Shown one piece after another: positions 1 through 8,697 of a DNA stretch of 64,000 nt. The DNA comes from Chitinophaga deserti (GTDB lineage Bacteria > Bacteroidota > Bacteroidia > Chitinophagales > Chitinophagaceae), in contig NZ_QFFK01000017.1 of NCBI RefSeq assembly GCF_003149455.1, positions 1-64,000 on the forward strand. Reading direction: 5' to 3'. A program made the position numbers and the translations under genes. Below the pieces are notes generated by a model that made no database searches, was not told the DNA's origin, and saw nothing but the letters and a program-made list of their open reading frames with translations. Each line of letters starts with the position of its first letter. The stretch's first letter is position 1.

Positions 1-137
1 AATTGTAAAGCGAATTTGATCGCAAGCCAAGTAACTGTAAAGCGAAAACAGTGTTTAACGACAATGCTGTCAAGCCAATCCCGTACTTAACCCCCTAACC
101 CTGTAAAGTTTTTTCAGTGTAAGACACCTGCCACTTG

Positions 138-235
138 ACTACGTGCTTACTGCCTTCGGACTGCCTTTTCACTGCCTTTAGACGCCCATTACACTAAGGG
201 TAGACTGCCTCTACACTGCCTCCCACTGCCTTTAG
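138..235. repeat. Degenerate 11-bp tandem repeat, core ACTGCCT
   Basis: Nine consecutive units can be laid out from 138 to 235, all 11 bp except one of 10. Six contain the exact heptamer ACTGCCT, starting at 149, 160, 171, 204, 215 and 225. The units at 138, 182 and 193 are degenerate (ACTACGTGCTT, ACGCCCATTAC, ACTAAGGGTAG). The period is close to one helical turn and is not a multiple of three, so coding is unlikely. It could be a phased protein-binding array or simple slippage-derived DNA; the sequence does not decide between them. Confidence 0.75.
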
Positions 236-279
236 GCTGTATGTAAGGCAGGTTTTGGGATTATCAGAAATGGGTAGTG

Positions 280-297
280 CCTGCGAGGCAGGTTTTT
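280..297 (+). terminator. Terminator-like hairpin before the cupin gene
   Basis: A short GC-rich stem, CCTGC with GCAGG around a GAG loop, is followed by five T. It lies 87 nt before the cupin start and would end a transcript entering from the left, possibly from a gene outside the window. The stem is only 5 bp. Confidence 0.4.
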
Positions 298-384
298 GAT
301 TGAACTTTTCATTTTCAAAATATGTTAGTGGAAGGCAACCTGAATACTGTAAACAAACTGAAGATCTGTCTAAACTCATCAACC

Positions 385-783
385 ATGGAAATCTCAAGAA
401 TAGGGTCTAAGCCATCAGGGAAAGGCCCGCAGGACTGGTTCACGGGCAGTGTCCGCATTGATCCGCTGTTTGAACCCAACGGTGCCCGGCGTGCCGCGGC
501 GGCCAGCGTCACCTTTGAGCCGGGCGCCCGTACCAACTGGCATACGCATCCGCTGGGGCAGACGTTGATCGTTACCGCAGGATGTGGCTGGGTGCAAAGG
601 GAAGGAGGGCCGGTGGAAGAAATTTATCCCGGAGATGTAGTTTGGTTTGCACCGGAAGAGCGCCACTGGCACGGCGCTACCTCCACTAATGGCATGACGC
701 ATATCGCCATTCAGGAAAATCTGGATGGTAAAGTGGTGGATTGGATGGAAGCAGTTTCTGAAGAAGAATACCTGTCGGAATAG
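385..783 (+). CDS. Small cupin-domain protein
   Basis: A 132-residue single-domain cupin. Motif 1 holds the metal ligands H53, H55 and Q59 (NWHTHPLGQT) and motif 2 contributes H94/H96 (ERHWHG), with the usual GD turn (YPGDVVW) between them. Length and motifs match the small manganese- or iron-binding cupins that include (R)-mandelonitrile lyase-like and carboxymuconolactone-decarboxylase-associated proteins; the substrate cannot be read from the sequence. I chose the ATG at 385 because conserved sequence begins there and the region just upstream (TAAACTCATCAACC) is typical of starts in this phylum; an in-frame ATG at 322 would add 21 non-conserved residues. It lies 87 nt before an alcohol dehydrogenase on the same strand, but that gene has its own -7-like element. 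Confidence 0.8.
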   Translation: MEISRIGSKPSGKGPQDWFTGSVRIDPLFEPNGARRAAAASVTFEPGARTNWHTHPLGQTLIVTAGCGWVQREGGPVEEIYPGDVVWFAPEERHWHGATSTNGMTHIAIQENLDGKVVDWMEAVSEEEYLSE

Positions 784-840
784 TTTGATTTACGCAATTT
801 TCAGTTTGATATCTGTAAACATTACAGCGGCGCAGCCGGT

Positions 841-848
841 TATTTTTG
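841..848 (+). promoter_or_regulatory. Bacteroidetes -7 element (TATTTTTG)
   Basis: TATTTTTG matches the TAnnTTTG consensus and lies 22 nt before the alcohol dehydrogenase ATG at 871. No TTTG is found at the usual distance upstream, so the -33 half is missing or weak. Confidence 0.4.
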
Positions 849-870
849 TTACTTCTAAACACAACTATCA

Positions 871-1926
871 ATGAGCACTATAGCAGTAAAAGCATACGGT
901 ACGCAGGCCGCAGAAAAGCCGCTTGACCAGATGGGGATCAACCGCCGGGAAGTAACCCCGCACGACGTGGAAATCGATATCCTGTATTGCGGTGTTTGTC
1001 ATTCGGATCTGCATACCGCCCGGAACGAATGGCATTTTACCATGTACCCCTGCGTACCCGGCCATGAAATCGTGGGCAGGGTAGTGAAGGTAGGCAACCA
1101 TGTCAGCAAGTTTAAAATCGGAGATATAGTGGGCGTGGGATGTATGGTGGATTCCTGCCGGGAATGTGAGTATTGCAAGGAAGATCTGGAACAGTTCTGT
1201 GAGAAAGGCAACATCCAGACCTATAACGGACCCGATAAATTCCTGGGTGCACACACCTTCGGTGGATATTCAGAAAAGGTAGTAGTTGATGAGCATTTTG
1301 TACTGCGTATACCGGATAACCTGGATCCTGCGGCGGCAGCTCCGTTGCTTTGCGCCGGGATCACCACCTATTCACCGCTGCGCCATTGGAACATTGGTCC
1401 GGGTAAAAAGGTGGGTATCGTAGGCATTGGCGGTTTGGGCCATATGGGCATCAAGATCGCCAAAGCCATGGGGGCACATGTGGTAGCCTTTACCACATCG
1501 GAATCCAAATTCGCGGAAGCCAAACGCCTTGGAGCCGATGAAGTGGTACTATCGAAAGACGAAAAACAGATGGCTGCTTTCGCGGGCAAACTGCATTTTG
1601 TGCTGGATGCCGTATCTGCCCAGCACGATATCAATGCTTACCTGAACCTCCTCAGGGTAGATGGTTCCCTGGCCCTTGTAGGCGCTCCCGAGCATCCGCT
1701 GCCCGTTGCCGCTTTTAGCGTAATTATGGGCCGTAAGAGCTTTGCCGGGTCTATGATCGGCGGCATAGCCGAAACGCAGGAAATGCTCGATTTCTGTGGC
1801 GAGCATAATATCGTATCAGATATCGAAATGATCGATATCCGCCAGATTAATGAAGCGTATGAGCGCCTGCTGAAGAGCGATGTGAAATACAGGTTTGTGA
1901 TAGATATGGCTACTTTAAAAGCCTGA
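871..1926 (+). CDS. Zinc-dependent NAD(P) alcohol/aldehyde dehydrogenase, YahK/CAD type
   Basis: A 351-residue medium-chain dehydrogenase. Catalytic zinc ligands are C43 (GVCHSD), H65-E66 (GHE) and C161. The structural zinc lobe has C96, C99, C102 and C110. A Rossmann nucleotide loop GIGGLGHMGI lies around 185-194. Length and motifs fit the cinnamyl-alcohol-dehydrogenase-like group that includes E. coli YahK, which reduces a broad range of aldehydes with NADPH. It is expected in the cytosol. The gene is followed by a converging efflux operon, with no clear terminator in the 134-nt gap. The exact substrate is unknown. Confidence 0.9.
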   Translation: MSTIAVKAYGTQAAEKPLDQMGINRREVTPHDVEIDILYCGVCHSDLHTARNEWHFTMYPCVPGHEIVGRVVKVGNHVSKFKIGDIVGVGCMVDSCRECEYCKEDLEQFCEKGNIQTYNGPDKFLGAHTFGGYSEKVVVDEHFVLRIPDNLDPAAAAPLLCAGITTYSPLRHWNIGPGKKVGIVGIGGLGHMGIKIAKAMGAHVVAFTTSESKFAEAKRLGADEVVLSKDEKQMAAFAGKLHFVLDAVSAQHDINAYLNLLRVDGSLALVGAPEHPLPVAAFSVIMGRKSFAGSMIGGIAETQEMLDFCGEHNIVSDIEMIDIRQINEAYERLLKSDVKYRFVIDMATLKA

Positions 1927-2060
1927 GACCAGCACGCCTGTTATCCAGCGAATAAGGTCCGGCACCCGCGCAGATCCGGCAGCATAAATTTCTGAATGCC
2001 TTCGGAAAGAAAAACAAGCCCGGGTATGAACCGGATAATCAGGTATGATTTGTTCATGGG

Positions 2061-3140
2061 TTATGATTTCATTTTCCAGATGGCTGTTGTTTCAGGTTTT
2101 CGTTCGTCTGTACCTTTCAACAGAATGGTATCGCCTGGCTGTAGGTCTCCGAATATTTCAATCCCTTTATCTGTCGTCATTCCCTGACGTACGTCCACCC
2201 ATTGGGCTTTTCCGTCTTTCACCCGGATGATGAATTTCCGTTCCTGTGTGGTAACGATTGTGGTGGCTGGTACCAACAACGACGAACCTTCCCGCGATAT
2301 GACTAGTTTCACATAGGCGAAAGCGCCGGCTTTCAGGGATTGATCACGGTTGTCTGCGGTGAACTCCCACAGCTCTGTCCTGGTGGTGGGGTCTATCGTG
2401 CCCGATTTTCGGGTTAGTTTAGCCATGAATGACCGTGTGGGGTATGCATCTGTGCGGAATGTTACCTCGCGGATGCCTGGCATTGTACTGACATATATTT
2501 CAGGTACCGCAGCCCGCAGGCGGAGCGTAGCATTGTTCTGAACAGTAAATAATTTGGTTCCCGGTCCGGTCATAGTACCGGGATCGGCCAGCCTGGCCGT
2601 CATAATACCATCGAAGGGCGCTGTGATATACAGGTACCCGGAAACGGCTTTGTATGCTTGCGCCTGTTTGGCGGCAGCCTGGTGCGCCGCACTGTCGGCC
2701 AGCATCTGCTGGCGCTGGCGCTCGAGGTCGGCAGGTGCTACGATGCCGGGTGTTTTTGCCTGGGAAGCCCGGTAAAGCCTTTCATATTGATCTTTGCTGG
2801 AATTCCATTTGGCTTTTGCAGATTGTATGGCAGCTTCAGACTCTGCGAAACGGCTGTTGACTTCCGGTGCTTCAATAATGGCAAGGGTCTGTCCTTTCCG
2901 GATGTGGTCACCCATTTCCACGTGTACCGTTTTTACGAAGCCCTGCACTTTACCGTATAAATCGGCCTGTTCGAATGGTTTAAGCTCCGCAGGAAGTTCG
3001 ATTATTTTACGGGCTGTATCGGTTTTTAGCTGAAAGACCAGCACCGTATCCTGAACGGGCTTAGACTGTTCTGCCGGTTGTTTTGAACCGCCGCAGGCTG
3101 CCAGCAGGATCATAATAGGAAAGCTCCGGATAAATCGCAT
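2061..3140 (-). CDS. RND efflux periplasmic adaptor (MFP/HlyD family lipoprotein)
   Basis: A 359-residue membrane fusion protein. The N-terminus has a lipoprotein signal ending in LLAAC with the acylated cysteine at residue 16. Then come a barrel-sandwich/lipoyl half (VQGFVKTVHVEMGDHIRKGQTLA), a helical hairpin rich in Ala, Gln and Lys, the second lipoyl half (YITAPFDGIMTARLADPGT) and beta-barrel domains. It should bridge the RND pump and the TolC channel. I start at the ATG at 3140, one base after the pump stop codon, because it gives a proper signal peptide; the ATG at 3155 would overlap the pump gene, and an in-frame extension to 3272 lies wholly inside it. Last gene of the operon. Confidence 0.9.
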   Translation of the reverse strand: MRFIRSFPIMILLAACGGSKQPAEQSKPVQDTVLVFQLKTDTARKIIELPAELKPFEQADLYGKVQGFVKTVHVEMGDHIRKGQTLAIIEAPEVNSRFAESEAAIQSAKAKWNSSKDQYERLYRASQAKTPGIVAPADLERQRQQMLADSAAHQAAAKQAQAYKAVSGYLYITAPFDGIMTARLADPGTMTGPGTKLFTVQNNATLRLRAAVPEIYVSTMPGIREVTFRTDAYPTRSFMAKLTRKSGTIDPTTRTELWEFTADNRDQSLKAGAFAYVKLVISREGSSLLVPATTIVTTQERKFIIRVKDGKAQWVDVRQGMTTDKGIEIFGDLQPGDTILLKGTDERKPETTAIWKMKS

Positions 3141-3141
3141 A

Positions 3142-6100
3142 TTATTGATTGTCATAAGTTGAACTGTTTGCATCTTCAGGGTCAAGTGAAACGGATGTGT
3201 AAGCTTTTCTGCCAGCCATGAATTGGTAGACATGTGGTAGAAAAAAGAGTACGGAAATAGCGGAAACTGCAAGTCCGCCGATCACGGCGATGCCAAGCGG
3301 GGCCGTCTGGTCTCCGCCTTCTCCAGATCCCAGTGCCATGGGAATCATTCCGGCAATCATAGCGAGGCTCGTCATAAGTATAGGCCGCAGCCGGGATTCT
3401 GCGGCAAGCATATAAGCGCCTGTCATGTGCTGGCGCCGCATTTGTTCAGCATTCGTTACATACAACACTGCGTTAGCGATCGCAACGCCTACGGCCATGA
3501 TCGTGCCCATGTACGATTGTATATTCAGGGAATGCCCGGTGAGCAGGATGAAGGACAGTGAACCTGCCACCACCGCAGGCACGATGCATAGCACGGCGAA
3601 CGCAATGCGGAATGACTGAAAGTAAACAGCCATCAGCAATAGTATAACGATTACGGCAATCAGTAATCCGGAAGCAAGACTGCCCAGTGTTTCCTGCAGC
3701 AGCACCGGTTGTCCCCGCAACTGTATTTTAGAGCCGTTTGCAGGTTTCCCGACCGTACTAATCAACTGGTTCACTTTTTTGAAAACGCCGCCAGGATCTT
3801 CCCCATGTATGTTTGCAGTAATGGTGATGTAGCGCTGCTGATTCAGGCGATCGTATTCTCCCGGCACAGTCTGGCGCTTCCAGGAAGCGATTTCCCCGAG
3901 GTACCGGCTGCCGCCTTCGCCGCCGGAAACCGGAATGGCTTCCAGTTGCGTCATGTTGTTCATGCGGTATTCCGGATATTGTACCTGGATCTGGTAGGCG
4001 TTTCCACTGGCCTTGTCCAGCCAGTAGCTGGGGGAGGTAAAACGGCTGGATGAGGTGGCGGTAGTTACAGAGCGGGCTATCTGGTCGCTTGTAAGTCCCA
4101 GTTGCCCGGCTTTTACACGGTCTACTTCCAGTTTGATGGCAGGATAATCCAGCGGTGTCGCAATCTGAAGATCACGGAGTGAAGGGATTTCGCGAAGACG
4201 TTGTACGAGTTCCTGTGCCGTTTTTCTGCCTTCGGTAAGATTACGGTTCATGACGGCAATTTCCACAGGATTTGTACTGCCAAGGTTCAATACCTGCTCC
4301 ACGATGTCGCCGGGTTCGAATGATATAGTAGCACCCGGCATGGTCTGAGCCACGGCCGCACGCAATTTTTCCTTGTATTCGGTGATTGGAATAACGCCAC
4401 GCTTCAGCTTGATGCGGGTAACGGATTCGTGAGGCCCGCCTGTCCACAGGTGTATGTAGTTAACGGGATAACTGGATGGCTGTGTGCCAACGAATGCCGA
4501 CGTGATATCAGTATTCCCGGTGCCAACTATACTATCCGACAAGTCAAGCAAAGTCCGTGTAGCGTCTTCCGTTCGTTCGAAACGGGTGCCCACCGGCAGC
4601 CGGAGCCTCACCTGGGCCTGGCCACTATCGGTTTCCGGAAATAATTCCGTCCCGCTTCCCATATACAGTATGCCTGCTACCGATATAAAAACCAATAGGT
4701 AGGTAAAGGTAATTATACCACTTTTCCCGTCCATCCTGCGACCGGCAGCATTGTAATGTTTTTTCCAGCCTTCCAGCCAGGCAATTTCCTTTCCAACTGC
4801 ATGCCCTGGCAGTAATTTGCCAGCCAATACCGGAACAAAGGTCTGCGATAGCAAAAATGATGCTATCATAGCAAAGCCGACCGCCAGAGAAAGCGGCAGG
4901 AACATAGCTTTGGGAACACCCGTCATAAAAAGCGCCGGAACGAATACAGCGAGGATGCTAAGCAGGATAAGGAGCTTCGGTGCCGCAATTTCCCGGCATG
5001 CATCCAGGATGGCGCGGGCGCTGTTTTTACCCATTTCCGCATGCCGGTGGATGTTCTCTACCGTGACCGTGGCCTCATCTACCAAAATTCCTACTGATAA
5101 TGCCAGGCCGCCCAGGGTCATGATATTGATAGTTTGCCCGGTCAGGTACAATAAAGTAGCCGAGCTTAGTAATGCAAGCGGTATGGTAAGGATAACGATT
5201 AACGCGCTACGGCGGTCTCCAAGAAAGATCAGTACCATTAATCCTGTCAGCAATGCGCCGAGTCCGCCTTCAAAAAGGAGGCTTTTGAGAGAGTTTACCA
5301 CATAGCCCGATTGGTCAAAAGCATAGGTGACTTTTATATCTTCCGGAATGGCGGCCTGCATATCGGGCAGGGCGGCTTTGACCCGCTTCACTACATCCCA
5401 GGTGGAAGCGTCTGCGCGTTTGGTAACTGGAATATAAACAGACCGTTTACCGTTGATGAGTGCATAACTGGTTGTGATATCCGCACCCATGCTTACCTGC
5501 GCAACGTCTTTCACATATACGGCAGCACCGGCACCTTGTTGAAGTGGCATATTCTGCAGGTCCTCCAGTGTTTCGATCATGCTGTTTTGGGGAGTGAGAT
5601 AAGTGGTGTCTCCCATTCGCAGATTTCCTGCCGGAGCAATGGTATTAAAGCGTACCAGCGACTGTACCACCTGGTCGGGCGACAGGTTATGACTACGGAT
5701 CTTTTCCGGATCAACCGTGATGAGAACCGTTTTCTGGTTGCCGCCAAAAGGAGGCGGTGCGGAAACACCGGGTAAAGTAGAAAACATAGGGCGCACGCGG
5801 AATAATGCCAGATCGGATATCTCACTCAGCGACCGGGTTTCGGAGCTGAATACCAACTGCCCCACCGGTACGCTGCCCGCATCGAAGCGGGTAATGAATG
5901 GTGGTACGGTGCCGGGCGGCATAAAAGCGCGTGACCGGTTCACATATCCCACAACTTCCGCCATCGCCTGTGCCATGTCGGTTCCTTCGTTAAATTCCAG
6001 TTTGATGATGGAGGCACCCTGGATACTGCGCGATTCCACATATTTAACACCGGTAATGTATAGGAAGTGATATTCGTAATAGGAGGTGACCAGGCCTTCC

Positions 6101-6276
6101 ATCTGCTCCGGTGAAAGCCCGCCATAAGGCTGCGCTACATAAACCACGGGCAGGCCCAGTTTGGGGAAGATGTCCACTTTTGCATTCCGGATGGAAAGGA
6201 ATGAAAAAAAACAAATGGCGATCACAGACACCAGGATGGTTACGGGATGCCGCAAGGCGGCGGTAATAAGTTTCAT
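3142..6276 (-). CDS. RND-type efflux permease (AcrB/CusA superfamily)
   Basis: A 1,044-residue inner-membrane proton-driven pump, the usual RND length. It starts with the standard first helix, has a large periplasmic loop, and carries the TM4 signature GILVDEATVTVENI around 396-409, with D400 and E401 at the positions of the paired aspartates of AcrB. The second half repeats the porter and membrane domains (TM region near GVAIANAVLYVTNAEQ). Substrates may be drugs, metals or lipids; the sequence does not tell. The gene starts 4 nt after the TolC gene and ends one base before the adaptor, so the three form one operon. The conservative D-to-E change in the proton relay is noted as a finding. 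Confidence 0.92.
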   Translation of the reverse strand: MKLITAALRHPVTILVSVIAICFFSFLSIRNAKVDIFPKLGLPVVYVAQPYGGLSPEQMEGLVTSYYEYHFLYITGVKYVESRSIQGASIIKLEFNEGTDMAQAMAEVVGYVNRSRAFMPPGTVPPFITRFDAGSVPVGQLVFSSETRSLSEISDLALFRVRPMFSTLPGVSAPPPFGGNQKTVLITVDPEKIRSHNLSPDQVVQSLVRFNTIAPAGNLRMGDTTYLTPQNSMIETLEDLQNMPLQQGAGAAVYVKDVAQVSMGADITTSYALINGKRSVYIPVTKRADASTWDVVKRVKAALPDMQAAIPEDIKVTYAFDQSGYVVNSLKSLLFEGGLGALLTGLMVLIFLGDRRSALIVILTIPLALLSSATLLYLTGQTINIMTLGGLALSVGILVDEATVTVENIHRHAEMGKNSARAILDACREIAAPKLLILLSILAVFVPALFMTGVPKAMFLPLSLAVGFAMIASFLLSQTFVPVLAGKLLPGHAVGKEIAWLEGWKKHYNAAGRRMDGKSGIITFTYLLVFISVAGILYMGSGTELFPETDSGQAQVRLRLPVGTRFERTEDATRTLLDLSDSIVGTGNTDITSAFVGTQPSSYPVNYIHLWTGGPHESVTRIKLKRGVIPITEYKEKLRAAVAQTMPGATISFEPGDIVEQVLNLGSTNPVEIAVMNRNLTEGRKTAQELVQRLREIPSLRDLQIATPLDYPAIKLEVDRVKAGQLGLTSDQIARSVTTATSSSRFTSPSYWLDKASGNAYQIQVQYPEYRMNNMTQLEAIPVSGGEGGSRYLGEIASWKRQTVPGEYDRLNQQRYITITANIHGEDPGGVFKKVNQLISTVGKPANGSKIQLRGQPVLLQETLGSLASGLLIAVIVILLLMAVYFQSFRIAFAVLCIVPAVVAGSLSFILLTGHSLNIQSYMGTIMAVGVAIANAVLYVTNAEQMRRQHMTGAYMLAAESRLRPILMTSLAMIAGMIPMALGSGEGGDQTAPLGIAVIGGLAVSAISVLFFLPHVYQFMAGRKAYTSVSLDPEDANSSTYDNQ

Positions 6277-6280
6277 ATAA

Positions 6281-7657
6281 TTATTTCAACGTGTCGGTGA
6301 GTATTTCGATTTTTCCCTGTGCTATGGCGATATCAAGCAGTGAGCGCCATACCTGGAGTGTGGCACCAGCCTGCGCAGCTTCTGCGCGGAGCAGGTCCAG
6401 CTGCGCCTGCATAAGACGGGTGTAATCCACCAGCCCGCTATCATAACTGATCCGGAGGCCTTCGTAGGCAAATTTAGCAGCTTCGGTCTGTTTGTATGAT
6501 TTATGGGCTATTTCGCGGTTCTGATCAAATGCCAGTTGCGCTTTTTCGAGTTGTATGCGCAGGTCGAGCCTGGTTTGTTCCAGACGTGCTTCCTCCGCTT
6601 TCAGCAGCGAACGGTACTGGTTTTTTCTGATATTGGTACGGGTGAATCCCAATAAGGGGAAGCTCAATTGAACCCCGGCGCCATAGTTACGGTGCGAAAG
6701 CGACCATCCGTCGGATTTGGCAACCGTACCGTCTGCAGCAACACCCGATCCACGGGCGTAGGCATTGGCCCACACATCCAGCCGGGGGCGCCATTCCCGC
6801 TGTATTTCCTTCAGCGCCGCTTTGCTCACTTCCATCCGGGATGTTGCTATCTGCAGTGCAGGATGAGCCGGGTCCGTTCCTGCGTTGTCTGCCATCTCGG
6901 GAAGCTCCTGCATGAATGACGTATCGGTCAGGAGTATTTGCTGTGGTGAGGATGAAAGACCGGTGAGGCGGATCAGTTCGGCGGTCTGCTCGAAGTAACG
7001 CCGGCGTAACGTAAGGAGGTCCATTTCCGCCTGGGCTAGGACAGACTGAAACTGCATGGTGTCGATACCCGGCTTCAGCCCTTCACGGGCCAGCACCTGT
7101 GCCTGTTCCAATCCGGTGGCAGTACGGTCAATATTACCCTGGTAGCTACGGGTGAGAGAATGGAGATATGCGGCATCGAGATAAGTCAGGATAATGGCAA
7201 ATTGCTGCCGGAAGAGGACGTCATTATACTGGCTGGCGGCCAGTTGATATTGACCCGCGGCTTTCTCCTCTGCTGCCTGCCGTTGTCCGAAAGTCAGCGG
7301 TTCCCATTTTAGCAGTGCTGATAACACCGTACCCGGAACGGGATCGAAGGTGTTACTGGTAGAAGGAGGACCGCTGATGGGCAGGAAAAGGCCGGGATAA
7401 GTAAGTCCGGTGATATTATTGTAGGTAGCATAACCTGCCTGGTAACCAGCGGTGAGTTCCGGCACGAGAGCGTTTTTTACAAGGGCCAGGTTTTTTGCGG
7501 CCGCATTGGTTTCCTCGCGGTAGGCTTTGAGCGCCGGGGCTTGCGAAGCCGCAGTGCTGAGGGCTTCCCGGAGAGATAAGGTTTGTTGCTGTGCCTTCAA
7601 CATGAACGGAGCCGCGAAAAGGATGCCCGCGGCAGGTAAGATCTTAAAAAGCGTCAT
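6281..7657 (-). CDS. TolC-family outer-membrane efflux channel
   Basis: A 458-residue protein with a signal peptide (MTLFKILPAAGILFAAPFML, ending KAQQ) and two helical OEP repeats rich in Ala, Gln and Leu (for example SLREALSTAASQAPALKAYREE and its second copy after residue 270). It forms the outer-membrane exit duct of the tripartite pump encoded just downstream. I use the ATG at 7657; the longer ORF from 7696 adds 13 residues that spoil the signal peptide. First gene of the efflux operon, preceded by its own promoter-like element. Confidence 0.9.
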   Translation of the reverse strand: MTLFKILPAAGILFAAPFMLKAQQQTLSLREALSTAASQAPALKAYREETNAAAKNLALVKNALVPELTAGYQAGYATYNNITGLTYPGLFLPISGPPSTSNTFDPVPGTVLSALLKWEPLTFGQRQAAEEKAAGQYQLAASQYNDVLFRQQFAIILTYLDAAYLHSLTRSYQGNIDRTATGLEQAQVLAREGLKPGIDTMQFQSVLAQAEMDLLTLRRRYFEQTAELIRLTGLSSSPQQILLTDTSFMQELPEMADNAGTDPAHPALQIATSRMEVSKAALKEIQREWRPRLDVWANAYARGSGVAADGTVAKSDGWSLSHRNYGAGVQLSFPLLGFTRTNIRKNQYRSLLKAEEARLEQTRLDLRIQLEKAQLAFDQNREIAHKSYKQTEAAKFAYEGLRISYDSGLVDYTRLMQAQLDLLRAEAAQAGATLQVWRSLLDIAIAQGKIEILTDTLK

Positions 7658-7705
7658 GGGTTGTTTTTGATGGATGAATGGCAGTACAATTGCCAATCAT
7701 CGGCA

Positions 7706-7763
7706 CAAAACTATATTAAGCTGGTAGGGTTCTACGGTATATTTGAAAATGTTATGGTATATT
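7706..7763 (-). promoter_or_regulatory. Candidate AraC-controlled promoter of the efflux operon
   Basis: On the minus strand a TAGTTTTG element (plus-strand 7706-7713) matches TAnnTTTG and lies 48 nt before the TolC start. No TTTG is found at the -33 distance. Instead two direct repeats lie upstream: TA(C/T)GGTATATT on the plus strand at 7733-7743 and 7753-7763, 20 bp apart start to start. The proximal copy ends 19 nt before the -7 element, so it covers the -33 zone. This is the classic layout for an AraC-type activator replacing a weak upstream element. The repeats directly follow the AraC stop codon. Confidence 0.5.
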
Positions 7764-8579
7764 CTACTGGGCTTTGTACTGTAAAGGGGTTGTACCGGTG
7801 TGCCGCTTGAAGAACTTCACGAAATGGGATGTATCGTTAAAGTTGAGCAACATGGAAATCTCGGAGACGTTTTTATGGGTATAACGCAAAAGGCGTTTAG
7901 CTTCGTTGGTGATATGTTCTGCAATAACTTCCGCTGCCGGTTGATTAACAGCTTTCCTGCAGGCGGCATTCAGGTTCTGGGGGGTAGTATTGAGTAGCGC
8001 GGCGAAATCGGCGACTTTCATCTTCGCTGGTTTTTCCGGTAACAGGCTGACGAATGACTCGTACAGCTCCCTCCGTACAGACTTCGCGGAGGAATACAGG
8101 TCGGAGGAATCGAGGATTTTAGCCAGTAAAGCCTTTATCAGGCCTTCTTTCATAAGGAAAGACAGGTTGGAAGTGGCATTGTTTTCAATGGTCAGTAATT
8201 CAAAGATGCGATGCAGCGCCAGTGCCTCATCAGTATATACACAGGGAAACCGGCTCACCTGCTGGATGAGCAGGGGAAGTTCCTTATCCAGGCTCCGCTC
8301 GGTAAAACTGTTTTTGAGGATCAGCACAAACCCTTCAGGATCGCTCTGAATATCCCAGCTATGTACCTGGTCATATGCAATGAAAAAAAGGACGTTGGGA
8401 CGGATTTCATATTGTACCCCGTCAATCCAGTGAAACCCGGATCCTTTGGTAAGGAATATGATTTCAAAATATTGTTTATGCTTATGCGGGTCCGTTTTCC
8501 AGGAGGTTTTCCGGAAGGGTTCAGCTTTTATATGGTTGCTGGCAGCAATCTTATTTTTAACCGGAATTGAGCTTTCCAT
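7764..8579 (-). CDS. AraC-family transcriptional regulator
   Basis: A 271-residue regulator. The N-terminal part is a cupin-like sensor (HKQYFEIIFLTKGSGFHWIDG), and the C-terminal 100 residues hold the two helix-turn-helix motifs, ending in the signature ISMLLNFNDTSHFVKFFKRHTGTTPLQYK. It lies directly upstream of, and in the same direction as, the TolC-RND-MFP operon, with 106 nt between; paired direct repeats in that gap are a plausible binding site. The ligand is unknown. An inverted repeat CTACT-AA-AGTAG at 8592-8603, just before its start, may be autoregulatory (weak). Confidence 0.9.
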   Translation of the reverse strand: MESSIPVKNKIAASNHIKAEPFRKTSWKTDPHKHKQYFEIIFLTKGSGFHWIDGVQYEIRPNVLFFIAYDQVHSWDIQSDPEGFVLILKNSFTERSLDKELPLLIQQVSRFPCVYTDEALALHRIFELLTIENNATSNLSFLMKEGLIKALLAKILDSSDLYSSAKSVRRELYESFVSLLPEKPAKMKVADFAALLNTTPQNLNAACRKAVNQPAAEVIAEHITNEAKRLLRYTHKNVSEISMLLNFNDTSHFVKFFKRHTGTTPLQYKAQ

Positions 8580-8697
8580 CTGATTCAGTATCTACTAAAG
8601 TAGTACAAATTATGATGAAGAGCCCAATTGCCGGAAGATTGTTACTTAATAGCTGACTTCCGCCCATTATTTGTTCGGCTGTATTTTACCGGGTATT

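Larger units (their letters stand above)
1..384. other. Non-coding region upstream of the cupin gene
   Basis: No gene is supported here. The first 80 bases carry a two-fold repeated arrangement: TGTAAAGCGAA at 4-14 and 36-46, each followed by CAAGCCAA (23-30 and 71-78). Positions 138-235 hold a degenerate 11-bp tandem repeat, and 280-297 a terminator-like hairpin, both listed separately. The region is cut by the window edge, so a gene ending just before position 1 cannot be excluded. Confidence 0.6.

Noticed and set aside
138..235. Possible CRISPR array
   Set aside because: Units are 11 bp with no spacers of 25-40 bp, and no cas genes are in the window.
3141..3272. N-terminal extension of the MFP adaptor
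   Set aside because: It lies inside the RND gene and would abolish the lipoprotein signal that begins at 3140.
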